Assembly (NCBI GenBank): GCA_963402885.1
Contig: OY727094.1
Span: 7,380,501-7,444,500 of the forward strand
Direction: 5' to 3'
Origin: Antedon bifida
Taxonomy: Eukaryota > Echinodermata > Crinoidea > Comatulida > Antedonidae
DNA length: 64,000 bases
The position numbers and the translations under genes are program-made. Shown here one piece after another: positions 11,501 through 26,500 of the stretch. The notes below the pieces were generated by a model, which was given only the letters and a program-made list of their open reading frames with translations, did not search any database and was not told the DNA's origin. Every line of letters begins with the position of its first letter. The stretch's first letter is position 1.

Positions 11501-14500
11501 ATAAAATTATTAGAAATTGTAAGTTTACATGAATACATTGCTGCTGCTTATTATTACTATTATAATATGTTAAATAATTATAATATAAGTTACGTTAAGT
11601 TAAGTTATAATTACCTAACTACGTTTATACATTTTTTTAGTTTTCTGTTTTATTAAAACACTGTCTACACTATAAAACTAGTTTGACAAAAAAAGTGTGA
11701 TATGGTAGAGATATGGCAACATATTATGATAGTGATATGACATCATCATGCCCATTGGGCATATCACATTTTCTGTCAAATAAAGTTTTATAGTGTAGAC
11801 ATAGCTTTACTTTTCTGATATCATGTTGCTTGAACCCCAAAAGCTTTGCTTAAAGCTGAGGTATGGTACCCATTTCTCAAGATATTAATTATTGTTATTA
11901 TTACAGAAGAAGATCTTCATATAATATAATATTTTAAATTGATTTAAATTACCGGTTCTTGACAAAGATCACATAAATATAGGTCAATTTGTAAATATAG
12001 GTCAATTTGTAAATATAGGTCAATTTTAATGAAAATTCAAATTTAGTTATTTTTGTATTGTTACTTTGCTGTTGAAACATTTAATCTAGTTTATACCAGC
12101 ACGTATGAACTTTCACTCAAAGTTTTAATGTCTAAAAGAAAAAAAAAACTAAATAATAATTATTTAATTGGTTGTTCATTATTTGGACATTGACACGTCA
12201 AGGAGTTTACACCACCCTGGTTTTAATAAATTAAACTGACGCCATGAACATTGCGGATGTATCCTATGTAGCCAATCGTGAGCCTTAAGCTCTGTCTACA
12301 CTATCAAACTTTATGTCGACGAAAAACTTGATGTGCCCATATATGGACATGATGATATCACATCACTACCACATTTGGGCATATCACTACCGTATTTGGG
12401 CACATCACACTTTTTTTGTCAAACTAGTTTGATAGTGTAGACAAAGTATACTACTCAAGATACCATTTCATAGTTATTAAGATTGAGGTTTATACTAAAA
12501 TAGAACATTTATTTATATTAACCTTGAAGAAAGGATTGAATCGAAAAAATGACATCAGCAAAAGGTAGCTGGTTGTTTCTGTTGTGTGTACTTTCTTTAT
12601 TTACCTGTTAACAATCACACATCAGCATAGCTAATATAATAGTTTATTCAAACATCAGCATAGCTAGTATAATACTTTATTCAGTTTATAATTGCACCAT
12701 TTTAGAAAATCTAGGGGATGTTCCCACTTATTTACAGTGAATGGTACTGATACGCACTATTATACAAAAGGTTTTTTTCAAATAGATTGCAAAGGTGGGC
12801 GGTTAGTTATTTATGTAATACATACATTGTATTTTTGTTAATCTTTGATCTGTTACCTTCTGCTTTTAATGAAGGTTACCTTTTTAAACTAGAATTTGCT
12901 TGTAATTTTGATTTTATTGTCTTGTGTTATTGGAATTGATTTATTTAGTATCACATGCATTACATTTGTGTTAATCTTTGATCTCTTACCATGAATGCTT
13001 TTAATGAAGGTTACCCTTTTTAAAATTTCTAGAATTTGCTTGTAATTGTGTTGTTATTTTCTTGTATATTGCTATTGGAATTGATTTATTTATATGTATT
13101 ACATGCATTACATTTCGGTTGAACTTTGTCTTTTGATTCGTTTTTTTTTCTTTGTTAAATTAGATATCAGCCTGACATTCAATATGAACCGAGTTGTATG
13201 TTTCCCTGTTGCATTATTTGCATGCGCATTCCTCTTTCTATTCAAAACAACACGTTTCATGAGCTGTGAACCGTGCTTACGATTTCTGGGGACCAAATTT
13301 TAATTGAAAGAAATGAAAATTACTTTCTATGATTTTACTGTCTTTAGGCTATTATACTTTATAATTTAAGAAATGAGAAACTTGAATGATGTATTGTCCC
13401 CCAAAAACATGAAAAATACATTTTAATAAAATCAGATTTTGAATAGGCAATTTTTCACTTATTAAAAGACAAAAGAAACGGTTAATTTTAACCAAAAACC
13501 TTTGTTACAGACAATTTTTTTCTTTAAATTACATTTTTTTCAGGAAAATATTTTTTTTTCGATCCAGTTTTTGGTCAAAGTGAATAACTATTATGTGACA
13601 TTAAAATGGCATATTCAGCAAAAAAAATGTAAAAAAATATATTTTTAGGGGGACAATATATTATCTTCAATTTTTTATTTCTTCTGTTATATTGTTTGTT
13701 ATTGTGTATTCGAATAGGGGATACATTTGGGATCATATAAAGTGTCCCTTAGTATAATGAATATGGATAGGTTTACCGATGTTAAAGTATATACTTTTTC
13801 GTATTGATTTTCATTGACTTAATCTTCTTTTCTTTATTTCTTGTAAAAAAGGCCTCCGGCCCATCTTACAATAAAATACAAACAACTACCATCTTAGGAC
13901 ATGCACATCATGGTATGCGTTGTGGTCACCATGTGATCGTGGGAAAGGGTCCCTGGAATAGGGTTGTACCAAAGCAATGATTCTACTGTATCTATTTTTA
14001 AAAATATTTTTCTTATATTTCTTCTGGTAGGATGGATGAGATCTGGCATGGAGAATTTGCCAAAGTGTTTTCTCCGTTCCTCCCGCACATATGGTACTTG
14101 GTACCGACGCCAGGCTCCCCTAGTCCGAGGTGGAAACGCTTTAAAGATAGTGCGAAAGTTCGTTTCTGTTGCCAGGTAAGACAGTTTTCTTTTGATTCTC
14201 ACGTTTGATGGAGGTGAGGGGGTTTTCATCAAAGTGGAGTGGAGGTGGTGGTTATGATACTTGGCTACCAATCCAAGGTTCCTGGGTTCAAGTCCTCTCA
14301 TGTCAGGATTTTTTTTTCTAATAACAAATTACTCCCTCCCAAATACTTGTAATAAGACTTGAGCATCTTGTGTATATTGTGTGAACAGGATTGTCATCTT
14401 TAAGAAGGATAGTGAATGAATTCGCTTATGGTTATCCTTGGCAATTTGCCTAAATAATATATAAACAAAACAAAAAAAATGACTGGAATTGTAGGCCTAC

Positions 14501-17500
14501 CGGGAAGGTCTTAACTACTTTTGAAAACCGTCCTGGAGTGCCATCTCTTGGGCGAGTATTGTTGATAGTGTAAAGTTAATTGTTAATACTGATTGCGTTT
14601 ATGACTTCTGCTGAACCAGTTCTTTACATAAAACACTTTCGATTTTGTGAGGACCTGAACTAACCACAGCTTCAGTATTATTTATAATAAATCATTGTAT
14701 ATAATGCACTTTCCTGTTTCTCTTCCGTTTTTACAAAACAACATTAAAAACAACAATAAACGTTTAGGTTACTCCTTTTCTTTATTTAGATAGGTCACGG
14801 TACTCTAGGTTTGTTTCGAACACTCATTCTCAAATTATAAAACTTCCCAGTCAATGATGAAGATAACTATTTAAAGACCAACATATTGCAGTGTGATAAA
14901 CTAGTAACCCATATTATTCGAGACCCAGCAAAATGACCCCCTATTAGGGATGTCCCCTAAATAGGGGTTGGTCGAAGTGTTGAAACATATACGCCTCGTT
15001 GTTACTTTCGCGGGGAACCCATCATTAATGGTGTTTCAAATTGGAAAGATACTTTAAATTATAAAACCTTCCATAGATAAAATACAATCTAAATAGATAT
15101 ATTTTAAAGAGCTAGGGTAGAGTGTAATGTCTTTATGACGTCAATTATACGTAGCTCACGAAGGAACAATATTCACGCGTGCGTGCGTACAGGCAACACT
15201 ATCATGCTACACTGTGTGCTGTATATACTTAAGCTAATTTCCCGGATGGTTTTTAGATTACAATACAAAATTCATTTTATGCTGGTCGTATTTGAATCAA
15301 AAGATATCAACATGACGACAACAATACTACCGTACTAAGTCCCAGATCGGCGCCAAATCGAAAACTCCCTATCATAGACCTTGGGTTCATTATAAAACAT
15401 GGCGGTAATATTAAAGATTATAATAATAGACGTATCCAGGGTTCTACCCGGATGTGAATTATATACAGAAGCTGATTATTGTTGTGTTCTATTGTTGTTA
15501 TTTCGAATAACATTGTTATAGGCCCAGATTTTCTGCCGCTAAAACTTTGTCGAATCTCCAGAGACATGCTTTAAAATTGTGGTTCTCAAAAGACTTGAGA
15601 GTTTATACCAAAGATTTTAACTATGAGATATGTTGAAAAAAAGAAAGCGATACACACAGTAATGATTCAGGCACTTCTTTGTCGGACAGTAGGCAATTCT
15701 TTGTTCGGATATACATTTTCGACTACTACGGAGAAGGTGTGTTGGGGAGGGGGGGGGGGGGGGAGGGGGTGTCTCTTAAATCCACAATTACTTTCCACTG
15801 TGGGATCATATGGACGCATGGTAATCATTTATATATTTTATTGAATGTATGAACAATGAAATAATCAGGCAAACACTCCACTAGGACGCAAGGACGTAAG
15901 CGCAACGCAAAATAGTTTACCAATATATCACAAGCGACAGTTTGCTGTTAGTGGTCAACCCACTTGCGTTGCGCCTACGTACTTGCGTTTGCGTCCTTGT
16001 GGGAACCGAGCTTTAACAATAATTCTCACGCATATTAGTAAGAAAATATGTTATATCGGCACGGCTGTGCTGTGTATATTGTATTTTAAGCGAATAGTAA
16101 CATAAGAAACATAAAGATAAACCGCCGTTAGAGGCGGATATTTCTAGGTTACTTAAATGCGTTTACCACAATTATCAGTCACGAAGCGTTAATAATCAAA
16201 TCATGGTCCGACGATTGTGATCAAGTGTTTTTGTAATGAACGCCTCGATAAACAACTAGGATAAGTCTATCTAACATTTTGTTTTTTAATAAAACGATAT
16301 AAACATATCGCATGGTGGACACGAGAATTAATACTAAAATTAAACATGAAAATACAAAGTGAAACATAAAGAAATTGCTATCAGTATTATATCAATAGTA
16401 ATACTTCAATTCAAGTATACACTTGCTTTTGCATTTAATATTATACATTCACCTTGTAGATTGTATTATAAATCGTTACAAATCTGGTCGGTATAATTAG
16501 GCCCTACTGTTGTTGACTCGAAAATGTTTGTGTGCCGGGGTTGGTTCCTAACTTCAATGCAATAATAATAATATCCTGGATTTATATAGCGACTAATGTT
16601 GTAAAACTCTAGCGCTGTACATAAACTAATACGATAAAAGGGATTCCAACCATGCCAACAGAAAAAACAAACCGAAGTAAGGGGATACGACCTCGTCGCT
16701 AACCAGGGATCGGTCTAATTGAACCCCGGTCAGCACCAGTTGTGTCTCGGTCATCCCGGACTCAGGTAGAGCTGTATCATGCATGGTCGTTTGTTTGTCT
16801 TCCAATCCTATCCTCAGTGCCAGGGTTGTAACTCACTCACTCTTGTTACTCCACACCTAAGCATAATGATATAGTTTACCCATCTTGTAATTCAATACAT
16901 TGTCATCGTTTCTTCTATAGCGCCTTTACAGTAATCAAAGCGCTTTACAATTACTGAACAGCAACATGGAAATTTATAAATTCTAATGTTAATGAAAAAA
17001 CAATTTAGTTTTAGGGAGGACATTAACATGGATTTTAGTAAAGCTGTCTTGGCAGCATTAGACAAATATGGTAAAGATTTTCTTAATGTTGCCTGGGAAA
17101 AAAGATCTGAGTTAAAAAAGAGCTAATTTGCATTGTTGCTTAATACTCAAGTTAAGAAAAGCCATTACATTGTTTTTGTATTACTATTGTATTCCGAACA
17201 CAACCACGTCAGAGTTGGGCAAATATCTCAATTGAGAAGTTGGATCGTCTGAACAAGTAGGCCTAGGCCTAATAGTAACAATTGTTTAATGTTTGATTTT
17301 TTTTAGACATGTGGCCACGGATGGACTTCCATGAAAGGTCGTGTTGTATTCTGGTATTTTCTTAATTATCCTTATTATGAAGGATTTGTACATTTTAAAC
17401 TGTATGGCCAGCAATGTCAAAGGTGCAATAACGGAATGTATGAGACCGCCATGTGGTACCCAGAAGAAGTCAACAAGGTTTTATGTAATCTGTACAACAG

Positions 17501-20500
17501 GATTGGTCAGGTGAGTCACGTGGGTTTATTTAATTTGATTCGTTCATAGTTTTGTGTAACTATGGCTCTCAACAACTCGTTTTCCGTTGCTATCGTTCAG
17601 TTAAGGAAGGAGTTATGTGCTTAAGATAGCTTTGTGCACACGTTACGTCGAGTTCGTAAAATCATCAAAAGAATGCAAAGTAATAGACTTAGTAGTATAA
17701 GTATGAAACGCCATATGTGCCAAAATATTCAACTCATTAATAATAGTAAGTCAAAACTCACCAGACTAGCAAAGTTCGTGTACCTACTTACATTTTTCTA
17801 GACACCCCGGTCGCATACTGTTATATCGTTGTAACTACTAAATTGCTAAGCAAGTTATTTCTCTGTATGAAATATGAATAATAAAAAAAAAAAAAAAAAT
17901 TGCTAAGCAATTTCGTTAAGTTGGCGACGGATCTACGTCCGCGTCATTCGCATACCGCGGCACTTGAATACTCCAAATTGTCGAGGAATCATGTGAGAAA
18001 TTTTATATGCATGCATGAACACAATGCATTAACATGACGTAACTATTTTCTAGGTCGTCGAAAATCGAAAGCTCCCTAATTTCTGCCTTAGTAGTTAACC
18101 GACACATTCTATTTGGAAAGAAAAACTAAAATTCAAACTAGAATTTAATTCGTCACTTTGACGAATTATAGGTGATCATTTTTATCATTTTAATGAAATT
18201 AACATTTTTTAAACATGCACGTACGTTAACATACGATCGTAAAAAGCTGATGTACGCCATCCTATGACATGATGCATATACACTTATAGTGCTGAGTTGT
18301 ACCTATTATGTGTCATATACAATATATACAGTATATACTGTATATCTATATACAGTGTAGCATAGGTAAAATTATGGGACCCACATCATGTTCAAATTTG
18401 TTGGTATGATGGAATTATCAAAATAAACTCGAAGATGACAATTTCGAAAGATAATGAATTGAGCAAATAAATATAAAGGATTGGAAGAGAATTTGATACG
18501 TAGAAGCGCAATGCGCGCTCATTGAAATTTGTATAACTTCGACTAAAGAAATCTAAAAACTATGTTTTAACTTCAACTGGCCATATGATAACATCACAAC
18601 ATCCGATAGGCTTAATTTTTATATGAATTCATATCTACATTTCAACAGCTTTCATAATAAGTTATAATCTTCAAGGTCACCTTTAATTCTGAAGAGCTAT
18701 TATATATTCAAATGTATGGTGTAGCTAAAATTACACGACCTAGGTTATTCAAGTTTTTACGCGTGATGACGTCATCAAAATAAAAATGTTTACAACCCAT
18801 GAGAAAGATAATCAATTCAGCAAGCTCATTCTAAAATGTTTGCGAAAATCGGGCTCAAATAACGGAGATGCGCTCTATTGAATGTGATAACCCACACAAA
18901 AAGATAAAAATTACTAATTTTTAAATTCAAGTGGCCATTTGATGACGTCATACCATTTTGTACGTCTAATGTGTACATGAATATGTATCTACAACCCAAT
19001 GGCTTCCCGAATAAGTTAAAAAAATTAGGGGTCACCTGCCATTCTGAAGATTTATATTCATTTTAAAAAGGCCTTATTTTTCACCATTTTCAGCACTTTG
19101 ATGCAATTAATTTGCGCATTTTGTCATTTTTAACCTGCTCGTATAGCGTTATTTTAAGTTGGAACTGACTCAAATTTGGTGAATGTACTAAGGCTGGTGA
19201 GTAGAATGCGATTTGTATAAAAAAATTGCATTTTTTACGCTTTGTAAGTATCGCGCGCGCAAAATATTTTTTTGCGCAGTAATTTTTTGAAACACGCAAA
19301 TGGCCTAATTCATGCTCTAAATTAATCAAAACTTAATTTTGAGCTTTTTAAATTTTTAACGCGCGATTTCACGCGCATGACCCTACGTGTGCGCGCGTTT
19401 TTATTTGTTAATATTTTTACCCTTGACCTAAAGTTTACGTGTAGTGAATTTCATTAATATGTGATAATGAATTATGGAGATATGATTGATAATGTGATTT
19501 CACAAAATGGCGTATAAATGACGTCACGGATGAGTGATCACGCTGAAAAGCTTATTAGGACTAAGTTAAAGTATTTGAAAGACATTCTGAAATTTTGGTA
19601 ATCATTGACATTAAACTTTTTAAGATATTTGTTACACAAAATCTGTACAGAAAGAAATTGCGAAGAAACATTTTTTGTTTTGCAAAAACAATTTCTCACT
19701 AGAATTTAATTCGTCACTTTGACGAATTATAGGTGATCATTTTTATAATTTTATTGACATTAATATTTTTTAAACATGCACGTATGTTAACATACGATCG
19801 GAAAATGTTGATGTATGCCATCCTATTAGACGCTTATAGTGCTGAGTTGTGCCTATTATGCCATATACATTATGTACAGTATATACTGTATATCTATATA
19901 CAGTGTAGCATTGGTGAAATTACGGACATACATCATGTTCTAATTTTTTGGCACTGATGACAATATCAAAATAAACTTGTGGATAACGATATCGAAAGAT
20001 AATGAATTGAGCAATGAAATATATCAATCGGAAGAAAATTTGGCACGTAGAAGCGCGATGCGCGCTCTTTAAAATTTGTACAACTTTGACGAAAGAGACC
20101 AAAAAACTACTTTTTAATTTCAACTGGCCATATGATAACGTCACAACATTTGATAGGCATAATTTTAATATGAATTCATATCTACATTTCACCAGCTCTC
20201 ATAATAAGTTATAAACATCAAGGTCAACTTTAATTCAGAAGAGCTGTAAGGTATTCAAATATACGTTGTAGGTGAAATTACGTAACCATCGTTATTCAAA
20301 TTTTAAGACGTGAAGACGTCATCAAAATGAAAATATGGGCAACTCATGAGTAACATAATTGGTTGAAGTAGAATATATTAAAAATTAAAAGAAAATCGAT
20401 CACAAATAAGTGAGTTGCACTCTGTTGAATATGGTGGTCTATGACAAAAGAGGTAAAAACCCTATTTTTAAAATTCATGTGGCCAAATGATGACGTTGTA

Positions 20501-23500
20501 CCATTTTGTACGTCTAATGTGTATATACACTTATATCTACAACTCATTGGCTTCCATAATAAGTTAAAAAAATTGGGGGTCACCTTCCATTCTGAAGAGT
20601 TATATTCATTTTAAAAAGGCCTTATTTTTTACCATTTTTAGCACTTTGATGCAATTAGTTTGCGCATTTTGTCATTTTTAACCTGCTCGTATAGCGTTAT
20701 TTTAAGTTGGAACTGACTCAAATTTGGTGAATGTACTAAGGCTGGTGAGTAGAATGCGATTTGTATAAAAAAATTGCATTTTTTACGCTTTGTAAGTATC
20801 GCGCGCGCAAAATATTTTTTTTGCGCAGTAATTTTTTTAAACACGCAAATGGCCTAATTCATGCTCTTAATTGATCAAAACTTAATTTTGAGCTTTTTAA
20901 ATTTTTAACGCGCGATTTCACGCGCATGACCCTACGTGTGCGCGCGTTTTTATTTGTTAATATTTTTACCCTTGACCTAAAGCTTACGTGTAGTGAATTT
21001 CATTAATATGTGATAATAAATTATGGAGATATGATTGATAATGTGATTTCACAAAATGGCGTCTAAATGACGTCACGGATGAGTGATCACGCTGAAAAGC
21101 TTATTAGGACTAAGTTAAAGTATTTGAAAGACATTCAGAAATTTTGGTAATCATTGACATTAAACTTTTTGAGATATTTGTTACACAAAATCTGTACAGA
21201 AAGAAATTGCGAAGAAACATTTTTTGTTTTACAAAAACAATTTCTCACTAGAATTTAATTCGTCACTTTGACGAATTATAGGTGATCATTTTTATAATTT
21301 TATTGACATTAATATTTTTTAAACATGCACGTATTTTAAAATACAATCAGAAAATGTTGATGTATGCCATCCTATTATACGGTTATACTATAGTGCTGTG
21401 CCTATTATATGCCATATACATTATGTACAGTATATACTGTATATCTATATACTGTGTAGCATTGGTGAAATCACGGGACACATATCATGTTCTAATTTTT
21501 TGGTATGATGGAATTATCAAAATAAATTCGAAGATGGCAATTTCGAAAGAACATGAATTGAGCAAATAAATATAAGAATTGGAAGAGAATTTGGCACGTA
21601 GAAGCGCTGTGCGCGCTCTTTAAAAATTGTATAACTTTGACGAAAGAGATGAAAAAACTACTTTTTAACTTCAACTGGCCATATGATAACGTCACAACAT
21701 CCGATAGGCTTAATTTTTATAATAATTCATATCTAAATTTCACCAGCTCTCATAATAAGTTATAAACATCAAGGTCAACTTTAATTCAGAAGAGCTGTAA
21801 GGTATTCAAGTATACCTTGTAGGTGAAATTACGTAACCACCGTTATTTAAATTTTAAGACGTGATGACATCATCCAAATGAAAATATTGGCAACTCCTAA
21901 GTAACATAATTGGTTGAGGTAGAATATATTAAAAATTTAAAGAAAATCGATCACAGATAAGCGAGTTGCGCTCTGTTGAATATGGTGGTCCATTACAAAA
22001 GGGGAAAAAACGTTATTTTAAAAATTAATGTGGCCAAATGATGACGTCATACCATTTTGTACGTCTAATGTGTATATACATTTATATCTACAACTCATTG
22101 GCTTCCAGAATAAGTTAAACAAATTGGGGGTCATCGTGCATTCTGAAGAGTTATTTTCATTTTAAAAAAGACATATTTTTTACCATTTTTAGCACTTTTG
22201 TGAAATTAATGTGCGCATTTTGTCTTTTTTAACGTGCTCGTATACCGTTATTTTAAGTCGGAATGGACTCAAGATCGGTGAATGTACTAAGAATTGTGAG
22301 TAGAATGTGATTTATACATCAAATTTCATTTTTTACGCCTTCTAAGAATCGCGTACGCAAAAACGTGTTTTTGCGCAGTAATTTTTTGAAACACGCAAAT
22401 GGCCTAATTCATGCTCTAAATTGATCAAAACTTAATTTTAAGCTTTTTAAAATCTTTGCGCGCGATTTCACGTGCATGACCTTGAGATGCGCAAGTTTTT
22501 ATTTGTTAATATTTTTTACCTTAACCTGAAATTTACGTGTAGTGGATTTCATAAATATGTGATAATGAATTATGGACATATGATTGATAATGTGATTTCA
22601 CAAAATGGCGTATACGTGACGTCACGGATGAGTGATCACGCTGAAAAGCTTATTATGGCTAAGTTAAAGTATTTGAAAGACATTGTGAAATTTTTGTGAT
22701 CATTGTTATTCAACTTTTTGAGATAATTGTTAAACAAAAAGTGTACAGAAAGAAGAATAATAATAATATTTTGTACAATAACAATAGGTGATCATTTTAT
22801 TCTAAATGATCACCTAACTAGAATTTAATTCGTCACTTTGACGAATTATAGGTGATCATTTTTATCATTTTACTGAAATTAATTTTTTTAAACATGCACG
22901 TACGTTAACATACGATCGGAAAATGTTGATGTATGCCATCCTATTATATGCTTATAGTGCTGAGTTGTGCCTATATGCCATATACAATATGTACACTATA
23001 TACAGTGTAGCATAGGTGAAATTACGGGACACACATGTTCTAATTTTTTGGCATGATGACGTTATCAAACTAAACTTTAAGATGACAATTTCGAAAGATA
23101 ATTAATTGAGCAAAAAAATATAAGATTTTGAAAAAAATTTGGCACGTAGAAGCGCTGTGCGCGCTCTTTGAATTGTGTATAACTTTGACGAAAATTTTGA
23201 AAAAAACTACTTTTTCAATTCAACTGGCCATATGTTAACGTCACAACATCCGATAGGCTTAATTTTTATATGAATTAATATCTACATTTCATCAGCTTTC
23301 ATAATAAATTATAATCATCAAGGTAACCTTCAATTCTGAAGAGCTGTAAGATATTCAAATTTACTGCGAAGGTGAAATTACACGGCCTACGTTATTCAAG
23401 TTTTTACGCGTGATGACGTCATTAAAATGAAGATAGTGTCAACTCATGATAAAGATAATTAATTAAGCAAGCACATACTGAAAGTTGTGCGAAATTCGAG

Positions 23501-26500
23501 CACACATAACCAAGATGCGCTCTGTTGAATGTGATAATCTACACAAAAAGATAACAAATCCTAATTTTTAAATTCAAGTGGCCATTTGATGACGTCAAAA
23601 CATTTTGTACGTAAAATGTGTACATGAATTCATATCTACAACTCAATGGCTTCCAGAATAAGTTAAAAAAATCGGGGGTCATCTTGCATTCTGAAGAATT
23701 ATTTTCATTTTAAAAAAGACCTATTTTTCACCATTTTCAGAACTTTTGTAAAATTAATATGCGCATTTTGTCATTTTTAACGTGCTCGTATAGCGTTATT
23801 TTAAGTCGGAACTGACTCAAATTTGGTGAATGTACTAAGGATGGTGAGTAGAATGAGATTTGTAAAAAAAATTCATATTTTTTACGCTTTTTAAGTATCG
23901 CGCGCGCAAAAACGCATTTTTGCGCAGTAATTTTTTGAAACACGCAAATGGCCTAATTCATGCTCTAAATTGATCAAAACTTAATTTTGAGCGTTTTAAA
24001 TTTTTAACACGCGATATCACGCGCATGAACCTACGTGCGCGTGCGTTTTTATTTGCTAATATTTTTACCCTTGACCTGAAGTTTACGTGTAGTGAATTTC
24101 ATTAATATGTGATAATGAATTATGGAGATATGATTGATAATGTGATTTCGCAAAATGGCGTATAAATGTCGTCACGGATGAGTGATCATGCTGGAAAGCT
24201 TATTAGGATTAAGTTATATTATTTGAAAGATATTCTGAAATTTTGGTAATCATTGACATTAAACTTTTTGAGATAATTGTTACACAAAATAGTGTACAGA
24301 AACAATAAAAAGAAAAAAAATAAAGATTTCATACAATAACAATAGGTGATCATTTAGCATTCTAAATGATCACCTAACTAGAATTTAATTCGTCACTTTG
24401 ACGAATTATAGGTGATCATTTTCATCATTTTACTGAAATTAATTTTTTTTAAACATGCACGTACGTTAACATACAATCGGAAAATGTTGATGTATGCCAT
24501 CCTATTATATGCTTATAGTGCTAAGTTGTGCCTATATGCCATATACAATATGTACAGTATATACTGTATATCTATATACAGTGTAGCATAGGTGAAATTA
24601 CGGGACACACATGTTCTAATTTTTTGGCATGATGACGTTATCAAACTAAACTTTAAGATGACAATTTCGAAAGATAATTAATTGTGCAAAAAAATATAAG
24701 ATTTGGAAAAAAATTTGGCACGTAGAAGCGCTGTGCGCGCTCTTTGAATTGTGTATAACTTTGACGAAAAATATGAAAAAAACTACTTTTTCACTTCAAC
24801 TGGCCATATGTTAACGTCACAACATCCGATAGGCTTAATTTTTATATGAATTAATATCTACATTTCATCAGCTTTCATAATAAATTATAATCATCAAGGT
24901 AACCTTCAATTCTGAAGAGCTGTAAGATATTCAAATTTACTGCGAAGGTGAAATTACACGGCCTACGTTATTCAAGTTTTTACGCGTGATGACGTCATTA
25001 AAATGAAGATAGTGTCAACTCATGATAAAGATAATTAATTAAGCAAGCACATACTGAAAGTTGTGCGAAATTCGAGCACACATAACCAAGATGCGCTCTG
25101 TTGAATGTGATAATCTACACAAAAAGATAACAAATCCTAATTTTTAAATTCAAGTGGCCATTTGATGACGTCAAAACATTTTGTACGTAAAATGTGTACA
25201 TGAATTCATATCTACAACTCAATGGCTTCCAGAATAAGTTAAAAAAATCGGGGGTCATCTTGCATTCTGAAGAATTATTTTCATTTTAAAAAAGACCTAT
25301 TTTTCACCATTTTCAGAACTTTTGTAAAATAAATGTGCGCATTTTGTCATTTTTAACGTGCTCGTATAGCGTTATTTTAAGTCGGAACTGACTCAAATTT
25401 GGTGAATGTACTAAGGATGGTGAGTAGAATGAGATTTGTAAAAAAATTCATATTTTTTACGCTTTTTAAGTATCGCGCGCGCAAAAACGCATTTTTGCGC
25501 AGTAATTTTTTGAAACACGCAAATGGCCTAATTCATGCTCTAAATTGATCAAAACTTAATTTTGAGCGTTTTAAATTTTTAACGCGCGATATCACGTGCA
25601 TGAACCTACGTGCGCGTGCGTTTTTATTTGCTAATATTTTTACCCTTGATCTGAAGTTTACGTGTAGTGAATTTCATTAATATGTGATAATGAATTATGG
25701 AGATATGATTGATAATGTGATTTCGCAAAATGGCGTATAAATGTCGTCACGGATGAGTGATCACGCTGGAAAGCTTATTAGGATTAAGTTGTATTATTTG
25801 AAAGATATTCTGAAATTTTTGTAATCATTGACATTAAACTTTTTGAGATAATTGTTACACAAAATAGTGTACAGAAACAATAAAAAGAAAAAAAAGAAAA
25901 AACCAATAAAAAAAAAAATAATAACTAGAATTTAATTCGTCACTTTGACGAATTATAGGTGATCATTTTTATCATTTTACTGAAATTAATTTTTTTAAAC
26001 ATGCACGTACGTTAACATACGATCGGAAAATGTTGATGTATGCCATCCTATTATATGCTTATAGTGCTGAGTTGTGCCTATATGCCATATACAATATGTA
26101 CACTATATACAGTGTAGCATAGGTGAAATTACGGGACACACATGTTCTAATTTTTTGGCATGATGACGTTATCAAACTAAACTTTAAGATGACAATTTCG
26201 AAAGATAATTAATTGAGCAAAAAAATATAAGATTTTGAAAAAAATTTGGCACGTAGAAGCGCTGTGCGCGCTCTTTGAATTGTGTATAACTTTGACGAAA
26301 AATTTGAAAAAACTACTTTTTCAATTCAACTGGCCATATGTTAACGTCACAACATCCGATAGGCTTAATTTTTATATGAATTAATATCTACATTTCATCA
26401 GCTTTCATAATAAATTATAATCATCAAGGTAACCTTCAATTCTGAAGAGCTGTAAGATATTCAAATTTACTGCGAAGGTGAAATTACACGGCCTACGTTA

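Noticed and set aside
13894..14301. 135-codon frame on the - strand across 13.9-14.3 kb
   Set aside because: It overlaps RTP-like exon 2 and a SINE. The + strand frame matches a known family and has good splice sites.
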